From Alphaproteobacteria bacterium (GTDB lineage Bacteria; Pseudomonadota; Alphaproteobacteria; DSM-16000; Inquilinaceae), in assembly GCA_028277405.1 (NCBI GenBank), contig JANQGH010000017.1, positions 24,633 to 88,632 on the forward strand: a stretch of DNA of 64,000 nucleotides. Direction: 5' to 3'. Below, piece by piece: positions 46,798 through 55,788 of the stretch; within the stretch, counting starts at the first letter, position 1, and the number at the start of each line of letters is the position of its first letter. The notes beneath the pieces were generated by a model that made no database searches, was not told the DNA's origin, and saw only the letters and a list, made by a program, of their open reading frames with translations. A program made the position numbers and the translations under genes.

Positions 46798-46901
46798 TCG
46801 CAATGCTCGCCAAGCCAAGATCGCACCCAGTCGTACGACGGTTTCACCATATCGACGTAGGGGTGATTGAGATACCCACCGCTCTTTAAGTCGATGCGGT
46901 T
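46794..46901 (-). other. Open fragment between glutamine amidotransferase and methyltransferase
   Basis: After the amidotransferase TGA, the same frame stays open for 35 codons: it includes DLKSGGYLNHPYVDMVKPSY and ends WLGEHCE, closing in a TGA that overlaps the methyltransferase ATG. The sequence looks protein-like, but the only internal start (ATG 46850) would give 18 residues without a ribosome site. It may be the tail of a lost gene or chance. Confidence 0.3.
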
Positions 46902-47612
46902 TCAGGACCGTTGCATCGGTGTCTCAATTCGCTCAAGCCAAGCAGTCGCGGTGGCTTCGGCCTTTCCTGCCAGACTTTTCGCGTACTGCGCCGCTTGTGC
47001 GCGCAGTTGTGGCACATCGATGCCGGCGGCCGCGATTTCCACGGCATGCCCGACCAGCCAGTACTCGATATCGAGGCCAGTGGCTTCAGGATGGAATTGA
47101 AACCCGATGACGTTGCGGCCGAGTGCGAAGGCCTGGTTCTCGCAGATCGCCGTGGAGGCGAGACGTTCGGCGCCGTCCGGCAGATCGAACGTATCGGCAT
47201 GCCAGTGCAGCGTGATCGGATCGCCGACAAAGGCCGCCAGACACGACGCGGCACCCGCTGTCGTCAACGTTATTGGCGCAAAGCCAAGCTCTCGGGCCCG
47301 ACCCGGGTAAAGCGCGGCACCGGCCGCTCGGGCGATCAGTTGGGCGCCGAGGCAGATGCCCATCATGGGCCGGCCGGCGGCGAGCCTGCGCTCGATCAAC
47401 GCTAATTCGGGCTTCAGAAACGGATAGAGGTCATCGGCGTCGGCCCCGATCGGCCCGCCCAGCACGATCAACAGGTCTGCATCCTCGGCCTCGTCGGTCA
47501 GTCGCTCAACGGCATCGACGTAGCGAAGGCGATAGCCGGCTGCCGCCAAGGGGGCCGCAAAGCCGCCGACCCCTTCGAACGCGACATGGCGGATGGCGAT
47601 GGCTGTTTTCAC
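46902..47612 (-). CDS. Class I glutamine amidotransferase (GMP-synthase-like domain protein)
   Basis: 236 residues, stand-alone triad glutamine amidotransferase. LLIVLGGPIGADADDLYPFL, nucleophile elbow MGICLGAQLIA with Cys87, and FQFHPEATG with the catalytic His and Glu. Such enzymes release ammonia from glutamine or hydrolyse gamma-glutamyl bonds (for example PuuD- or YfeJ-like). The start is probably the GTG at 47612 (VKTAIAIRHV), since an upstream extension adds no conserved sequence. Same strand as the methyltransferase. Confidence 0.85.
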   Translation of the reverse strand: MKTAIAIRHVAFEGVGGFAAPLAAAGYRLRYVDAVERLTDEAEDADLLIVLGGPIGADADDLYPFLKPELALIERRLAAGRPMMGICLGAQLIARAAGAALYPGRARELGFAPITLTTAGAASCLAAFVGDPITLHWHADTFDLPDGAERLASTAICENQAFALGRNVIGFQFHPEATGLDIEYWLVGHAVEIAAAGIDVPQLRAQAAQYAKSLAGKAEATATAWLERIETPMQRS

Positions 47613-47725
47613 TGCAGAATCTCGCAAAGGCGGGTGCCGATCGATCGTCAAGTTCCCTCGACACGCACCACATGGCAACGTCGTTCCCCGCGCCCGGCCT
47701 CGCGCCGGGGCGGGGGACGGCGTGA

Positions 47726-48274
47726 TCAGGCCGCCAGGCGCGAGGGCTTGACCGCCGGGAAGTCGACATCGACGTCGAAGCCGACATTGACGTAGTTGGT
47801 GAACAGGTTGAGCGCGATGTGGGCCATGATCTCGACGATTTCCTCATCGTCGAAACCCGCTTTGCGCAGGGCATTGACGTCGGCATCCTCGATCTGGGCG
47901 CGCCGGTCGACGACCTTCAGCGCGAAGTCGATCGCGGCCTGGGTGCGCGGGTCGTCAGACTGGCCCAAGCGCGCCGCCTCCATGGCCTCCTTGCTGACAC
48001 CGGCCTTGCGGCCCAGCATGGTGTGGGCGGACAGGCAGTACTCGCAGTCATTGTAGTTGGCAACGGCGACGGCGATCTGCTCGCCGAGGGCGGCGCCCAG
48101 GCGGCCTGCGCCGAGAGCACCGAACGCGCCCAGCATGCTTTTCAGTGCGGCCGGCGACTGGGCGACCGTGCCGAACATGTTCACGACGGCGCCGAACTGG
48201 GTCTTCACCGCATCCATCAACGCGCGACGTTCGCCGGTGGCGGATTCGTAAGGATAGGGGGCGATTCTGGCCAT
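47726..48274 (-). CDS. AhpD-like carboxymuconolactone decarboxylase-family protein
   Basis: 182 residues, all helical. CEYCLSAHTMLGRKAG (Cys77, Cys80, His84) is the redox CxxC-H motif of AhpD-type peroxidase-related proteins. The rest (GAVVNMFGTVAQSPAAL, LGEQIAVAVANYND, EIVEIMAHIALNLFTNYVNV) fits the peroxidase-related CMD family. It probably reduces peroxides or electrophiles. AAGGAAG precedes the ATG. Divergent from a Cys-rich MarR regulator with a palindromic site between, so redox-controlled expression is likely. Confidence 0.9.
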   Translation of the reverse strand: MARIAPYPYESATGERRALMDAVKTQFGAVVNMFGTVAQSPAALKSMLGAFGALGAGRLGAALGEQIAVAVANYNDCEYCLSAHTMLGRKAGVSKEAMEAARLGQSDDPRTQAAIDFALKVVDRRAQIEDADVNALRKAGFDDEEIVEIMAHIALNLFTNYVNVGFDVDVDFPAVKPSRLAA

Positions 48275-48314
48275 GGGGCTTCCTTTCAGGTGGAAAGAGC
48301 GTCGATCTTTATAA

Positions 48315-48383
48315 GTATCGACTCGATACCATATAGCTAACGCAGGCCCCACTCGCTTGCAAGAGAAGTTTTTAGTCGATACC
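48315..48383. promoter_or_regulatory. MarR-type operator between ahpD-like and marR genes
   Basis: GTATCGACTCGATAC (48315-48329) is a perfect palindrome with a single central C. A second copy of its right half, TCGATACC, lies at 48376-48383, nine bases before the marR start codon. Two sites in a 117-base divergent gap fit one regulator acting on both genes. Confidence 0.6.
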
Positions 48384-48391
48384 TTTGTGCC

Positions 48392-48952
48392 ATGGAATCC
48401 GCCGAGAGCAGCACGATTCTGTTGGAGCGTTTGGCGCGCATTCTGCAGAACGAAACCCACGCCGCCGGCCTGAAGCCGACCCAGTGGGAGGCCCTGCGCT
48501 ATCTGGCGCGGGCCAACCGCTTCTCACGCAACCCGTCGGCGTTGACGGCCTATCTGGGGACCACCAAGGGCACCGTTTCCCAGACCTTGAACGCCTTGGA
48601 ACGCAAGGGTCTGTTGGTCAAGAAGACGGATCCTGCCGACCGCCGCCATGTCGATATCGACCTGACGGAAAAGGCGCGGCACCGGCTTGACGAAGACCCG
48701 ATCCATGCGCTGACCGATGCCACGGCTTCGTTGCCGGCCGGCGAGCAGGCCGGCCTGGCCGACGGTCTTCGAACCGTGCTGGAAGAGGCGCTGCGCCGAC
48801 GCGGGGGGCGGCCGTTTGGCGTCTGCCGGTCCTGTCGCTTCTTCCGCGCCGATGATTCGCAGGGGGCGCCGCACCGATGCGGTCTGCTGGACGTTCCCCT
48901 GTCGGACAGCGACAGCCGACAGATTTGCGTCGAGCAACAGGCGCCGTGCTGA
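48392..48952 (+). CDS. MarR-family regulator with C-terminal cysteine cluster
   Basis: 186 residues. Winged helix about 15-105: LKPTQWEALRYLARANRFSR, LGTTKGTVSQTLNALERKGL, KTDPADRRHVDIDLTEKA (wing). The C-terminal 45 residues are an added module with five Cys: C145 and C148 (GVCRSCRFF), C163 (HRCGLLDVPL), C179 (RQICVEQ) and the terminal C186, plus His161. The spacing suggests zinc or iron-sulfur binding, so DNA binding may respond to redox state or metal. Divergent from the ahpD-like gene with a palindromic site between them. Confidence 0.85.
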   Translation: MESAESSTILLERLARILQNETHAAGLKPTQWEALRYLARANRFSRNPSALTAYLGTTKGTVSQTLNALERKGLLVKKTDPADRRHVDIDLTEKARHRLDEDPIHALTDATASLPAGEQAGLADGLRTVLEEALRRRGGRPFGVCRSCRFFRADDSQGAPHRCGLLDVPLSDSDSRQICVEQQAPC

Positions 48953-49070
48953 CCGGAGAGGGCCAGACAGCACAACGCTTCCGAGCGCATACCTGCCCCT
49001 CGGTTGCGGCCCCCAGCTTCCCATGATTTAATAAGCTTATCCTACAATTTGAGAACAAAGGGGGGTCAGG

Positions 49071-50603
49071 ATGCTTCGCATACTGTATTGTGGGGCTGCG
49101 ATTGCGGCATTGTCGGTCGGGTTTGCGGCGGCGCCGACACTGGCGCAGGACGGCGATGGGGCCATCACGATCGGTGCCGATGTCGACGCTGGGACGTTGG
49201 ACCCGCGGGTCATGCGCGACACCACGGCCTATCGGGTCGCCAACCTGCTGTATGATGGCCTGGTTGAACTGTCCCCGACGCTCGAAGCCACGCCGGGCCT
49301 GGCCGAAAGCTGGGAGAACCCGGAGCCGACAGTCTGGGTCTTCACCCTGCGCGATGGCGCCACCTTCCATGACGGCACGCCGGTTACGGCCGCCGACGTC
49401 GTTTACACGTTCGAGAGCATTCTCGACCCCGAGCTGGCCTCTCGTTGGCGGACGCTGTTCACACCGATCAGCGAGATCGTCGCCGCCGACGACAACACGG
49501 TGCGGATTACACTCAGCGAGCCCTACGCCCCGCTGTTGAGCTACCTCGACATCGGCATCGTGCCGGCCAATCTGGTCGAAGGCGGCACCGATATCGGCAC
49601 CCAGCCGGTCGGCAGCGGCCCCTTCATGCTGGCGAACTGGGAACGGGGCAGCACCATCGCGCTGGAGCCGAACCCCAACTGGTGGGCGGGCGAGCCGTCG
49701 GTCGCGGGCATAGACTTCATCGTCGTGCCGGACAACACGGCCCGCGCCCAGGCCTTCGAGGCGGGCGATCTGGACCTGATCCAGTCGCCGCTGTCGCCGG
49801 CTGATATCCAGCGCCTGGCGGATGAGACCGACATCGTCGCCGACATCATGGGCGGCCTCGGCGTCACCTATCTGAACTTCAACACCCAAGACCCGTTGTT
49901 GAGTGATCCACAGATGCGCCGGGCCTTGGCGATGCTGGTCGATCAGGAAACCATCGTCGAGGCGATCTATGAGGGCGTGGATGTGGTGGCCAGCTCGGTC
50001 CTGCTGCCGTCCTGGCCGGCCTATTCGCCAGACATTCAGCAGCCGACCTTCGATCCGGACGGCGCGGTCGCGATCCTTGAGCAGCTCGGCTGGTCGGACA
50101 GCGACGGCGACGGCACGCTGGATAGGGATGGCGAGCCGTTGACCCTCACATTGTCGACCCACAGCGAGGACCCGAACCGCATCCAGGCGGTCGAGTACAT
50201 CCAGAACGTCATGCGCGGCGCGGGCATCGACGCCCAGGTCAGCATTTCCGACTGGCCGTCCTTCTCCGGTGCGGTGCAGAACAGCCAGCATCAGGTTGCG
50301 CTGCTCGGCTGGCTGAACCTGGTCGATCCGGACCGGCTTCTGTACGGCCAGCTTCATTCGGGCGGCGCCCTGAACTGGGGCGGTTATGCCAATCCGACGC
50401 TCGACGGGGCGCTGGATCGCGGGCGCACCACGCTGGACCCGGACGGCCGCGCCGCAGCCTATCAAGAGGCGGCGGAGATCATCGCCGACGAGGTGCCGTA
50501 CTACATCATCTCCTACCAGGGCTATCAGGTGTTCCACACGCCCGAGATCGAGGGCTATGAGCCCAATCCGCGCGGCATGATGCGCAGCCTGATGGACAAT
50601 TAG
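49071..50603 (+). CDS. Peptide/nickel-type ABC substrate-binding protein (family 5)
   Basis: 510 residues. Signal peptide (AAIAALSVGFAAAPTLA-QD), then a family-5 SBP: DVDAGTLDPRVMRDTTAYRV, WVFTLRDGATFHDGTPVTAADVVYTF (quoted in part), GSGPFMLANWERGSTIALEP, and LSTHSEDPNRIQAVEYIQNV. It binds oligopeptides or amino-acid derivatives in the periplasm. Strong AAAGGGGGGT ribosome site. First gene of the Dpp-type operon that continues to 56756. Confidence 0.92.
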   Translation: MLRILYCGAAIAALSVGFAAAPTLAQDGDGAITIGADVDAGTLDPRVMRDTTAYRVANLLYDGLVELSPTLEATPGLAESWENPEPTVWVFTLRDGATFHDGTPVTAADVVYTFESILDPELASRWRTLFTPISEIVAADDNTVRITLSEPYAPLLSYLDIGIVPANLVEGGTDIGTQPVGSGPFMLANWERGSTIALEPNPNWWAGEPSVAGIDFIVVPDNTARAQAFEAGDLDLIQSPLSPADIQRLADETDIVADIMGGLGVTYLNFNTQDPLLSDPQMRRALAMLVDQETIVEAIYEGVDVVASSVLLPSWPAYSPDIQQPTFDPDGAVAILEQLGWSDSDGDGTLDRDGEPLTLTLSTHSEDPNRIQAVEYIQNVMRGAGIDAQVSISDWPSFSGAVQNSQHQVALLGWLNLVDPDRLLYGQLHSGGALNWGGYANPTLDGALDRGRTTLDPDGRAAAYQEAAEIIADEVPYYIISYQGYQVFHTPEIEGYEPNPRGMMRSLMDN

Positions 50604-50647
50604 GCGCGGCGGTTGCCCCGGGGAGTGACGCGACGATCGACTAAACC

Positions 50648-51628
50648 GTGATCGGTTACGCCGCGCGGCGGCTCTTGCTGATGATCCCGATGCTGTTCGG
50701 GATCATCGTGCTGGTCTTCTTGATGCTGAACGTCATCGGCGGCGATCAGGCGCTGGTGCTGCTTGGCCAGGAGGGCACGCCGGAACAGCTCGAAGCGCTG
50801 CGCCGCGAGCTGCTGCTGGACCAGCCGCTGACCGTTCAGTTCGCCGCCTATATCGGCAAGCTGGCGCAAGGCGATCTGGGCTATTCCCTATTCCAGAGCC
50901 AAAGCGTGCTCGAGGCGGTCAGCGGCCGCCTCGGCGCGACCTTGGAACTGGCCATCGTCGCGCTTCTGATCGCGATCCTGATCGGCGTGCCGCTCGGCAT
51001 CCTGGCGGCCGTGCGCCATGGCCGGGCATCGGACATCTTCGCCATGCTGTTCGCCCAGCTCGGCATCTCCATGCCCGTCTTCTGGATGGGCATCCTGCTG
51101 ATGTTCCTGTTCGCCGTGACCTTGGACTGGCTGCCCGCCATCGGCCGGGGCGAACCGCTGCTGGTCGCCATCGTCGACCTGTTCCGGGGCAACCCGGCTG
51201 TTCTGCTCGACAGCCTGGCCCATTTGGCGCTGCCGGCGATCACATTGGGTGTTGGTGCGGCGGCGATCATCAGCCGGTTGGTGCGCAGTGCCATGCTCGA
51301 CACGCTGTCGCTCGACTTCGTGCGCACCGCCTATGCCAAGGGGCTGGGGCCGGCGCGCGTGACCCTGGCCCATGTCCTGCGCAACGCCTTGTTGCCGGTG
51401 GTCAGCATGATCGGCCTGCGCTTCGGTGCCTTGCTCGGCGGTGCGGTCTTGACCGAGGGCATCTTCGGCTGGCCGGGCCTGGGCCAACTCAGCGTCGCTG
51501 CCATCAACCAGCGCGACATTCCGCTGATCCAGGGCGTGGTGTTGACCTTCGCGCTGATGTTCGCGCTGGTGAACCTGATCGTCGATCTGGCCTATGCCGC
51601 CATCGACCCGCGCATTCGCTATGACTGA
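50648..51628 (+). CDS. Peptide ABC transporter permease (DppB type)
   Basis: 326 residues, six transmembrane helices with the N-terminal IGYAARRLLLMIPMLFGIIV hallmark of DppB/OppB proteins and the EAA-like loop FVRTAYAKGLGPARVTLAHV followed by RNALLPVVSMIGL. GTG start, 44 bases after the SBP. Forms the channel with the next gene. Confidence 0.93.
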   Translation: MIGYAARRLLLMIPMLFGIIVLVFLMLNVIGGDQALVLLGQEGTPEQLEALRRELLLDQPLTVQFAAYIGKLAQGDLGYSLFQSQSVLEAVSGRLGATLELAIVALLIAILIGVPLGILAAVRHGRASDIFAMLFAQLGISMPVFWMGILLMFLFAVTLDWLPAIGRGEPLLVAIVDLFRGNPAVLLDSLAHLALPAITLGVGAAAIISRLVRSAMLDTLSLDFVRTAYAKGLGPARVTLAHVLRNALLPVVSMIGLRFGALLGGAVLTEGIFGWPGLGQLSVAAINQRDIPLIQGVVLTFALMFALVNLIVDLAYAAIDPRIRYD

Positions 51629-51634
51629 GCGGTC

Positions 51635-52489
51635 ATGAAACGGCTGCTGCGCAACCCGTCGCTGCTGATCGGCGGCACGATCGTCGTGATCATCGTCCTG
51701 CTGGCGATCGCGGCCCCCTGGGTGACGACCTATCAGCTCGAAGACATGGACATGCGCAACCGGTTCTCGCTGCCCAGCGCGGAACACTGGTTGGGCACCG
51801 ACAATTTCGGCCGCGATTTGTGGACTCGGCTGCTCTATGGCGCCCGCATCTCTATCGGCGTCGCGGTGGTGTCGGTCGGGTTGGCCGCGATCATCGGCAC
51901 CCTGGTTGGCCTGGCGGCCGGCTATTTCGGCGGCCTGTTCGACCTGATCGTCATGCGCATTGTCGACGTCTTTCTCGGCTTCCCGCCGCTGATCATGGCT
52001 CTGACGGTGGTCGCCGCCCTCGGCCCCGGCGTCACCAATCTGATGATTGCGCTGACGGCGGTGTTCTGGACCGAATATGCCCGCGTCGTGCGCGCGATCA
52101 CGCTCAGCCAGCGCGAGATCGATTATGTGGCGGCCGCCCAGGCGGTCGGCGCCTCTTGGGCGCGCATCCTGGTCGTGCACATTCTGCCCAACTGTCTCGG
52201 TCCGATCACCGTCCTGGCGACGCTCGGCATCGGCACGGCAATCGTCGCGGAGTCGGGCTTGAGCTTTCTCGGCATCGGCGTCGAGCCGCCGACGCCGACA
52301 TGGGGCTGGACCCTGTCCTACGGCATGCGCTTCCTGCGTGCCGACCCCTGGATGTCGACCATCGCCGGCCTGTGCATCATGCTGACCGTATTGGGTTTCA
52401 ACCTGTTCGGTGACGGTCTGCGCGATCTCTTGGACCCGCGCCGTATCACGTCCGGCCGCCGTGGCCGCCGCGGCGCCATCGCCGAATAG
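51635..52489 (+). CDS. Peptide ABC transporter permease (DppC type)
   Basis: 284 residues. RNPSLLIGGTIVVIIVLLAI anchor, HWLGTDNFGRDLWTRLLYGA (the DppC/OppC signature), and EAA loop IDYVAAAQAVGASWARILVV. Only 6 bases after the dppB-like stop. Confidence 0.93.
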   Translation: MKRLLRNPSLLIGGTIVVIIVLLAIAAPWVTTYQLEDMDMRNRFSLPSAEHWLGTDNFGRDLWTRLLYGARISIGVAVVSVGLAAIIGTLVGLAAGYFGGLFDLIVMRIVDVFLGFPPLIMALTVVAALGPGVTNLMIALTAVFWTEYARVVRAITLSQREIDYVAAAQAVGASWARILVVHILPNCLGPITVLATLGIGTAIVAESGLSFLGIGVEPPTPTWGWTLSYGMRFLRADPWMSTIAGLCIMLTVLGFNLFGDGLRDLLDPRRITSGRRGRRGAIAE

Positions 52490-52514
52490 CCGTTTTCAAG
52501 GAGAACCGATCGTC

Positions 52515-53456
52515 ATGAAGATCAACCTGCACCGACCCGTTTTCACCACCATGGCCGACGGCAGCGAGGCCTGCCTGCACGTGCATGAGGTGATCGGCGA
52601 CGGCGATGGCCCGACCGTCGGCATCAGCGCCGTGATCCATGGCAACGAGCCCACCGGCGCCCAGATCATCCTGGAGCTCTCACGCCTGCTGGCCGATCTG
52701 CCCTTGCGCGGCCGGCTGCTGATCCTGCCGGTCGCCAATCCCTGGGCCTTTGCGGTCAACCACCGCTTCACGCCGATCGACGAGCTGAACCTGAACCGTC
52801 TGTTTCCGGGCGAGCCAGGTGGCTGGTTCTCCGACCTGCTGGCCCAGGCGATCGCTCGTGAGTTCCTGGAGAAGATCGACGTCCATATCGATCTGCATTC
52901 CGGCACCGACCGGCCGACGGTCGACTATGTCTATCTGTTGAACGACGAGGGCCTGTCGCGCTCGTTTGGGTCAAAGGTGCTGTACCGGCCCAAGGAAGGC
53001 CTGACAGGCACCACCTACAGCGGCACGACCAAGTCGGTGACCGTCGACGCGCGTGGCATCCCGGCGGCGGTGATCGAACTGGGCGGCGGCATTGTCGACC
53101 AGGGCCCCTATGTGGAACGCGGCGTGGCCGGCGTCTTGAACATGCTGCGCTATCTGGGCGTCGTGGCCGACGACCCGGCACCGCCGCCGTCACAGATCGT
53201 GGTCCATTCCATCGCCCTGATCAGGCCGGGGCAGGGCGGGTTCCTGGAGACCTCGGCCCCGCCCTTGGGCGAGGAGATCGCCGGCGGCGCCACCCTGGGC
53301 CGCGTCTTCAGCCCCTACACGTTTGATCAGCTGGAGGAAATCACCAACCCGGTCCAGAACGGCATCATGATTCTCAGCCACCTGTCCCGCAACTTGGTGC
53401 AGCCGGGCGACTATGGCTACATGGTCGGTGATCTCGCCGGTGCGGAGCGCAGCTGA
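52515..53456 (+). CDS. Succinylglutamate desuccinylase/aspartoacylase-family deacylase
   Basis: 313 residues. Zinc motif HGNEPTG (His and Glu) near residue 43, DLHSGTDRP with the third ligand and catalytic-site neighbours, and AVIELGGGIVDQGPYVERGV typical of the M14-related AstE/ASPA group. Enzymes of this group remove acyl groups from N-acyl amino acids (for example N-acetyl-diaminobutyrate in ectoine breakdown). AAGGAGA 10 bases before the ATG. Embedded in the Dpp-type operon, so it should act on the imported compound. Confidence 0.85.
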   Translation: MKINLHRPVFTTMADGSEACLHVHEVIGDGDGPTVGISAVIHGNEPTGAQIILELSRLLADLPLRGRLLILPVANPWAFAVNHRFTPIDELNLNRLFPGEPGGWFSDLLAQAIAREFLEKIDVHIDLHSGTDRPTVDYVYLLNDEGLSRSFGSKVLYRPKEGLTGTTYSGTTKSVTVDARGIPAAVIELGGGIVDQGPYVERGVAGVLNMLRYLGVVADDPAPPPSQIVVHSIALIRPGQGGFLETSAPPLGEEIAGGATLGRVFSPYTFDQLEEITNPVQNGIMILSHLSRNLVQPGDYGYMVGDLAGAERS

Positions 53457-53457
53457 C

Positions 53458-54777
53458 ATGGCCAACGCCTCCGCCCAACTCTATGAACGTGCCGGGAAAG
53501 TGGTTCCGGCAGGCGTTAACTCCAACACCCGCGCCCGGTCACCGCATCCATTCTATTTTCAGACCGCCGATGGCCCTTGGCTCAGGGATGCCGATGGCCG
53601 GCAATGGCTGGACATGGTCATGGGCAACGGCGCGGTGATGCTCGGCCACAATCATCCGCAGGTGCAGGACGCGGTGCGCCAGGCCATCGATCGCGGCATG
53701 ACGACCGGCGTGGAATCCGCGCTCTCGGTCGAGGTGGCAGAGCTGTTCCTGGACCAGGTGCCGACCCTGGACATGGTGCGGTTCACCAACACCGGCACGG
53801 AGGCCGTGCAGCACGCGCTGCAGCTCGCCCGGCACGCCACCGGCCGCCGGCGCATCGCCAAGGTCGAGGGCGCCTATCACGGCTGGAGCGACGAGCTGTT
53901 CGTCAGCGTTTGGGCCGACGTGACCAGGGCGGGCACGGTCAACAACATCACCCCGCTGGCCGGCACCACGGGCCTGCGCGACGATGTGGTCGACGACGTG
54001 CTGGTCGTGCCCTTCAACGATCTGGAGCGAACCGAACAGCGGATCGAACAAGCAGCCGATGAGATCGCCTGCCTCCTGCTGGAACCGGTCATGATCGATA
54101 TCGGCGTCATCGAGCCGATGCCGGACTACCTGGCCGGCCTGCGCCAACTCTGCGATCGGCACGGCATCGTGCTGTTGTTCGACGAGTTGCTGACCGGGTT
54201 CAACGTCGCACCCGGTGGCGCCCAGGCGCGCTATGGCGTGACGCCGGATCTGGCGACCTACGGCAAGGCGCTCGCCAATGGCTATCCACTCGCCGCGCTC
54301 GCGGGCCGGGAAGACCTCATGCGCATGACCGAGCCGGGCAAGGGGCCGGCCTTTGTCGGCACCTTCAACGGCCACGCGATCTCGATGGCGGCCTGCCAGG
54401 CGACCCTTCGGGTCTTACAGGACGGCTCGGTGCAGAAGACCGTCGCCGACCGGGCCGCAACGCTTGCTGGGCAGTTCGACGGTTGGGCCAAATCTGCCGG
54501 CATCGATGCGGTCATGACAGCATGCGGCTCTCACGTGCACTGGTTCTTCGCCGACCGATCGCCGACGGACTACCGCAGCGCTGCATCGGTCGACCGGGCC
54601 GCCTATGCCGCCTTCAACACCGCGCTGGAGCAGGCGGGCGTCGTGACCCTGCCCAACCCGCTGTCGCACCACGCCGTCAGTCTTGCCCATGACGTAGCGG
54701 CGCTGGACCGGCTGGCCGAGGCCATGGAAGCCGGCTTCGCCGCGATCGCCGAGGCGCGGGCAAACGCTGGAGCCTAG
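53458..54777 (+). CDS. Class III aminotransferase (glutamate-1-semialdehyde aminomutase-like)
   Basis: 439 residues, fold-type I PLP enzyme: VPAGVNSNTRARSPHPFYFQ and MGNGAVMLGHNHPQVQDAVR near the start, TNTGTEAVQHALQLARHATG for PLP phosphate, LLFDELLTGFNVAPGGAQAR with the pyridine Asp, and TYGKALANGYPLAALAGRED with the Schiff-base lysine. It starts 1 base after the deacylase stop and ends directly against the next start. With the deacylase it suggests a two-step route: remove an acyl group, then transaminate or isomerise the freed amino acid. Confidence 0.9.
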   Translation: MANASAQLYERAGKVVPAGVNSNTRARSPHPFYFQTADGPWLRDADGRQWLDMVMGNGAVMLGHNHPQVQDAVRQAIDRGMTTGVESALSVEVAELFLDQVPTLDMVRFTNTGTEAVQHALQLARHATGRRRIAKVEGAYHGWSDELFVSVWADVTRAGTVNNITPLAGTTGLRDDVVDDVLVVPFNDLERTEQRIEQAADEIACLLLEPVMIDIGVIEPMPDYLAGLRQLCDRHGIVLLFDELLTGFNVAPGGAQARYGVTPDLATYGKALANGYPLAALAGREDLMRMTEPGKGPAFVGTFNGHAISMAACQATLRVLQDGSVQKTVADRAATLAGQFDGWAKSAGIDAVMTACGSHVHWFFADRSPTDYRSAASVDRAAYAAFNTALEQAGVVTLPNPLSHHAVSLAHDVAALDRLAEAMEAGFAAIAEARANAGA

Positions 54778-55788
54778 ATGGCCCAGGCCGACGATCCGCT
54801 GCTGGCCGTGCGCGGCCTGACCACCGTCATCGATGGCGATGCCGGGCCGCTGACCGTGGTCGATCGCATGTCGTTCGACCTTGCTGCCGGCGAGACCTTG
54901 TGCATCGTCGGCGAAAGCGGCTGCGGCAAGTCGATGCTGGCCCTGTCCATCCTGCGCCTGTTCCCCGATCCACCGGTGCGGCTGCAGGCCGGCAGCGCCC
55001 TGTTTCGCGGGCACGACCTGCTGCGTTTGCCGAACGACAAGCTGCGGGACGTGCGCGGCGACCGCCTGGCGATGATTTTTCAAGAGCCGATGTCGGCCCT
55101 GAACCCGGTCATGAACATCGGCAAGCAGATCGGCGAGGTGCTGCGCCGGCACCGCAGGATGCGCGCCAGCGAGATCAGGTCGCGGGCCATCGAGCTCTTG
55201 ACCAAGGTGCGCATTCCCGACCCGGAACGGCGCCTGCACGACTATCCGCACCAGCTTTCCGGCGGCATGCGCCAGCGGGCGATGATCGCCATGGCGCTGG
55301 CCTGCGACCCGGAAGTGCTGATCGCGGACGAGCCGACGACCGCGCTGGACGTGACCATTCAGGCCCAGATCCTGCACCTCATCCGCGATCTTCAACGGGA
55401 CACCAACGCGGCGACGATCCTGATCACCCACAATCTGGGCGTGGTGGCCGAAATGGCCGACCGCGTGCTGGTCATGTATGCGGGCACGAAGGTTGAGGAG
55501 GCGCCGGTCGACGCCCTGTTCGACCGGCCGGCCCATCCCTATACGCGCGGCCTCATGGCTTCGATGCCTCATCCGCGCAACGGCGACGAGGCGCCGGAGA
55601 AGCTGGCCGAAATCCCGGGTGTCGTGCCGCCGCTGGACGCCATGCCGCCGGGCTGCCGCTTCGCCCCGCGCTGCGCCTTCGCGACCGATCGGTGTTGGAC
55701 GACAGCGCCGGCGCTGGAAGAGGTCGGCAGCGCCCACGCCGTCGCCTGTTGGGAATGGCGGCGCGTCGCCGAGGAGCGGGCGGCGTGA
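54778..55788 (+). CDS. Dipeptide ABC transporter ATP-binding protein (DppD type)
   Basis: 336 residues. Walker [11 protein letters not shown]-loop [13 protein letters not shown], signature [15 protein letters not shown], Walker [15 protein letters not shown]-loop LITHNLG and the C-terminal oligopeptide-type extension with [15 protein letters not shown], a Cys set that in DppD/OppD holds an iron-sulfur cluster. ATG directly after the aminotransferase stop (TAGATG). Confidence 0.94.
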   Translation: MAQADDPLLAVRGLTTVIDGDAGPLTVVDRMSFDLAAGETLCIVGESGCGKSMLALSILRLFPDPPVRLQAGSALFRGHDLLRLPNDKLRDVRGDRLAMIFQEPMSALNPVMNIGKQIGEVLRRHRRMRASEIRSRAIELLTKVRIPDPERRLHDYPHQLSGGMRQRAMIAMALACDPEVLIADEPTTALDVTIQAQILHLIRDLQRDTNAATILITHNLGVVAEMADRVLVMYAGTKVEEAPVDALFDRPAHPYTRGLMASMPHPRNGDEAPEKLAEIPGVVPPLDAMPPGCRFAPRCAFATDRCWTTAPALEEVGSAHAVACWEWRRVAEERAA

